From Idiomarina ramblicola (lineage in GTDB: Bacteria; Pseudomonadota; Gammaproteobacteria; Enterobacterales; Alteromonadaceae), in assembly GCF_003987255.1 (NCBI RefSeq), contig NZ_PIQC01000001.1, positions 434,001 through 498,000 of the forward strand: DNA of 64,000 nucleotides, in the 5' to 3' direction. The notes beneath the pieces are model-generated. The model was given only the letters and a program-made list of their open reading frames with translations, did not search any database and had not been told where the DNA came from. Positions 63,559-64,000 of this stretch are shown here, piece by piece (within the stretch, counting starts at the first letter, position 1; every line of letters starts with the position of its first letter). The translations under genes and the position numbers were made by a program.

Positions 63559-64000
63559 TAGTCCAGTCTCCCCGACGTTTTGCTGTAAGCATCCGGATAC
63601 TTACGAATGTGTTCTTTTAACTCGTCTAACTGCTCTTTCAGCATGTCAGTCGGCTTGTCGTAAACATCGTTAATCAGTTCATCAACGTGCGGGACCGGTA
63701 CTTTTTCTGACTCTTTTAAGGCTGCCAGCACTTTGGCTTTCACTTCCGCGTGATGCTCTTCAACATGGTCTTTATCCAACCAGCCTTCGTTCATCATCCA
63801 TTTCTGTAAGCGATCCAGTGGATCCTTAGCCTGCCAGTCAGCTTCTTCTTCACGAGTACGGTAACCTGTCGGGTCGTCCGAGGTTGAGTGGCCTGACATA
63901 CGATAAGACATGGCTTCAATTAAAACCGGTTCGTTTTCTTCTACGGCCAAACGACGGGCTTCCTGAGTCGCTTTCAACACAGCAAACGCATCATTACCAT
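63558..64000 (-). CDS. bkdA1: 2-oxoacid dehydrogenase E1 alpha subunit, N-terminal part outside window
   Basis: The C-terminal 147 codons are in the window; the frame is open to the right edge. [45 protein letters not shown] and [10 protein letters not shown] match E1 alpha of the branched-chain type, with Ser-His-Ser-Thr-Ser-Asp-Asp-Pro as the phosphorylation-loop equivalent. The TPP-binding part lies outside. First of the visible operon bkdA1-bkdA2-bkdB. Confidence 0.9.
   Translation of the reverse strand, partial: GNDAFAVLKATQEARRLAVEENEPVLIEAMSYRMSGHSTSDDPTGYRTREEEADWQAKDPLDRLQKWMMNEGWLDKDHVEEHHAEVKAKVLAALKESEKVPVPHVDELINDVYDKPTDMLKEQLDELKEHIRKYPDAYSKTSGRLD

Noticed and set aside
1-64000. 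CRISPR array
   Set aside because: No regularly spaced short repeats were found; the repeats present are att, arm-site and palindromic types.

Overview
The window looks like a chromosomal segment of a marine gammaproteobacterium of the Alteromonadales. Idiomarina is my best guess, from gene content and order (fadE of the long YafH type, purMN, branched-chain 2-oxoacid dehydrogenase genes, two AbgT transporters, DUF817, DUF1543, DUF3108 and DUF3293 genes, elbB next to ssrA) and from a tmRNA tag reading ANDDNYALAA. The genus is an inference; no database search was possible.

Layout. (1) 1-13.2 kb is ordinary chromosome: a partial lipoprotein, a DUF817 membrane protein, a TonB-dependent receptor behind a Fur-box-like site, a HAD hydrolase, a SixA-like phosphatase, a Phd/RelE-type toxin-antitoxin pair, hydrolases, an oxidoreductase and a SugE/Gdx-type exporter. 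(2) 13,227-36,400 is a genomic island in the 3' end of ssrA (tmRNA). It is bounded by a perfect 26-bp direct repeat (attL 13,227-13,252; attR 36,375-36,400), and its P4-type integrase lies next to ssrA. The left arm has a YagK/YfjJ (inovirus Gp2-like) gene, a RadC-like gene and an AlpA regulator, a set that recalls E. coli CP4-57, which also sits in ssrA. The cargo is mostly unrecognised: a MatP-like DNA-binding protein, a PD-(D/E)XK nuclease, a membrane-anchored DUF4041/GIY-YIG protein, five predicted lipoproteins (two of them paralogues at opposite ends), a secreted propeller-like protein, an XRE regulator, very small Cys-rich proteins, a second toxin-antitoxin pair, a HEPN-like protein, a second tyrosine recombinase and decayed recombinase copies. 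(3) 36.4-64 kb is chromosome again: ssrA, elbB, an Old Yellow Enzyme, a GNAT-peptidase C39 fusion, trkH with a KdpDE-like two-component system, purMN, DUF3108 diverging from fadE (with a FadR-like operator), two AbgT transporters around a nucleotidase/MFS pair, an IPNS-like oxygenase and rnhB, a BdlA-like chemoreceptor, an EamA transporter with an apparent frameshift, a striking intergenic palindromic repeat, and the end of a branched-chain 2-oxoacid dehydrogenase operon.

How the parts work together. Inside the island, AlpA, the XRE protein and the two recombinases are the likely control and mobility layer. Two cargo promoters share the same TGACATCA...CCGTGGCATAAT layout, and TGACATCA recurs in front of the XRE gene, which suggests a shared operator. 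The mix of envelope lipoproteins with nucleases and a HEPN-like protein between 17.5 and 34 kb is the best candidate for an undescribed (defence or envelope) system, but no function can be assigned from sequence alone. In the chromosome, the trkH-kdpD'-kdpE operon suggests a Kdp-type sensor pair controlling a Trk channel instead of a KdpFABC pump.
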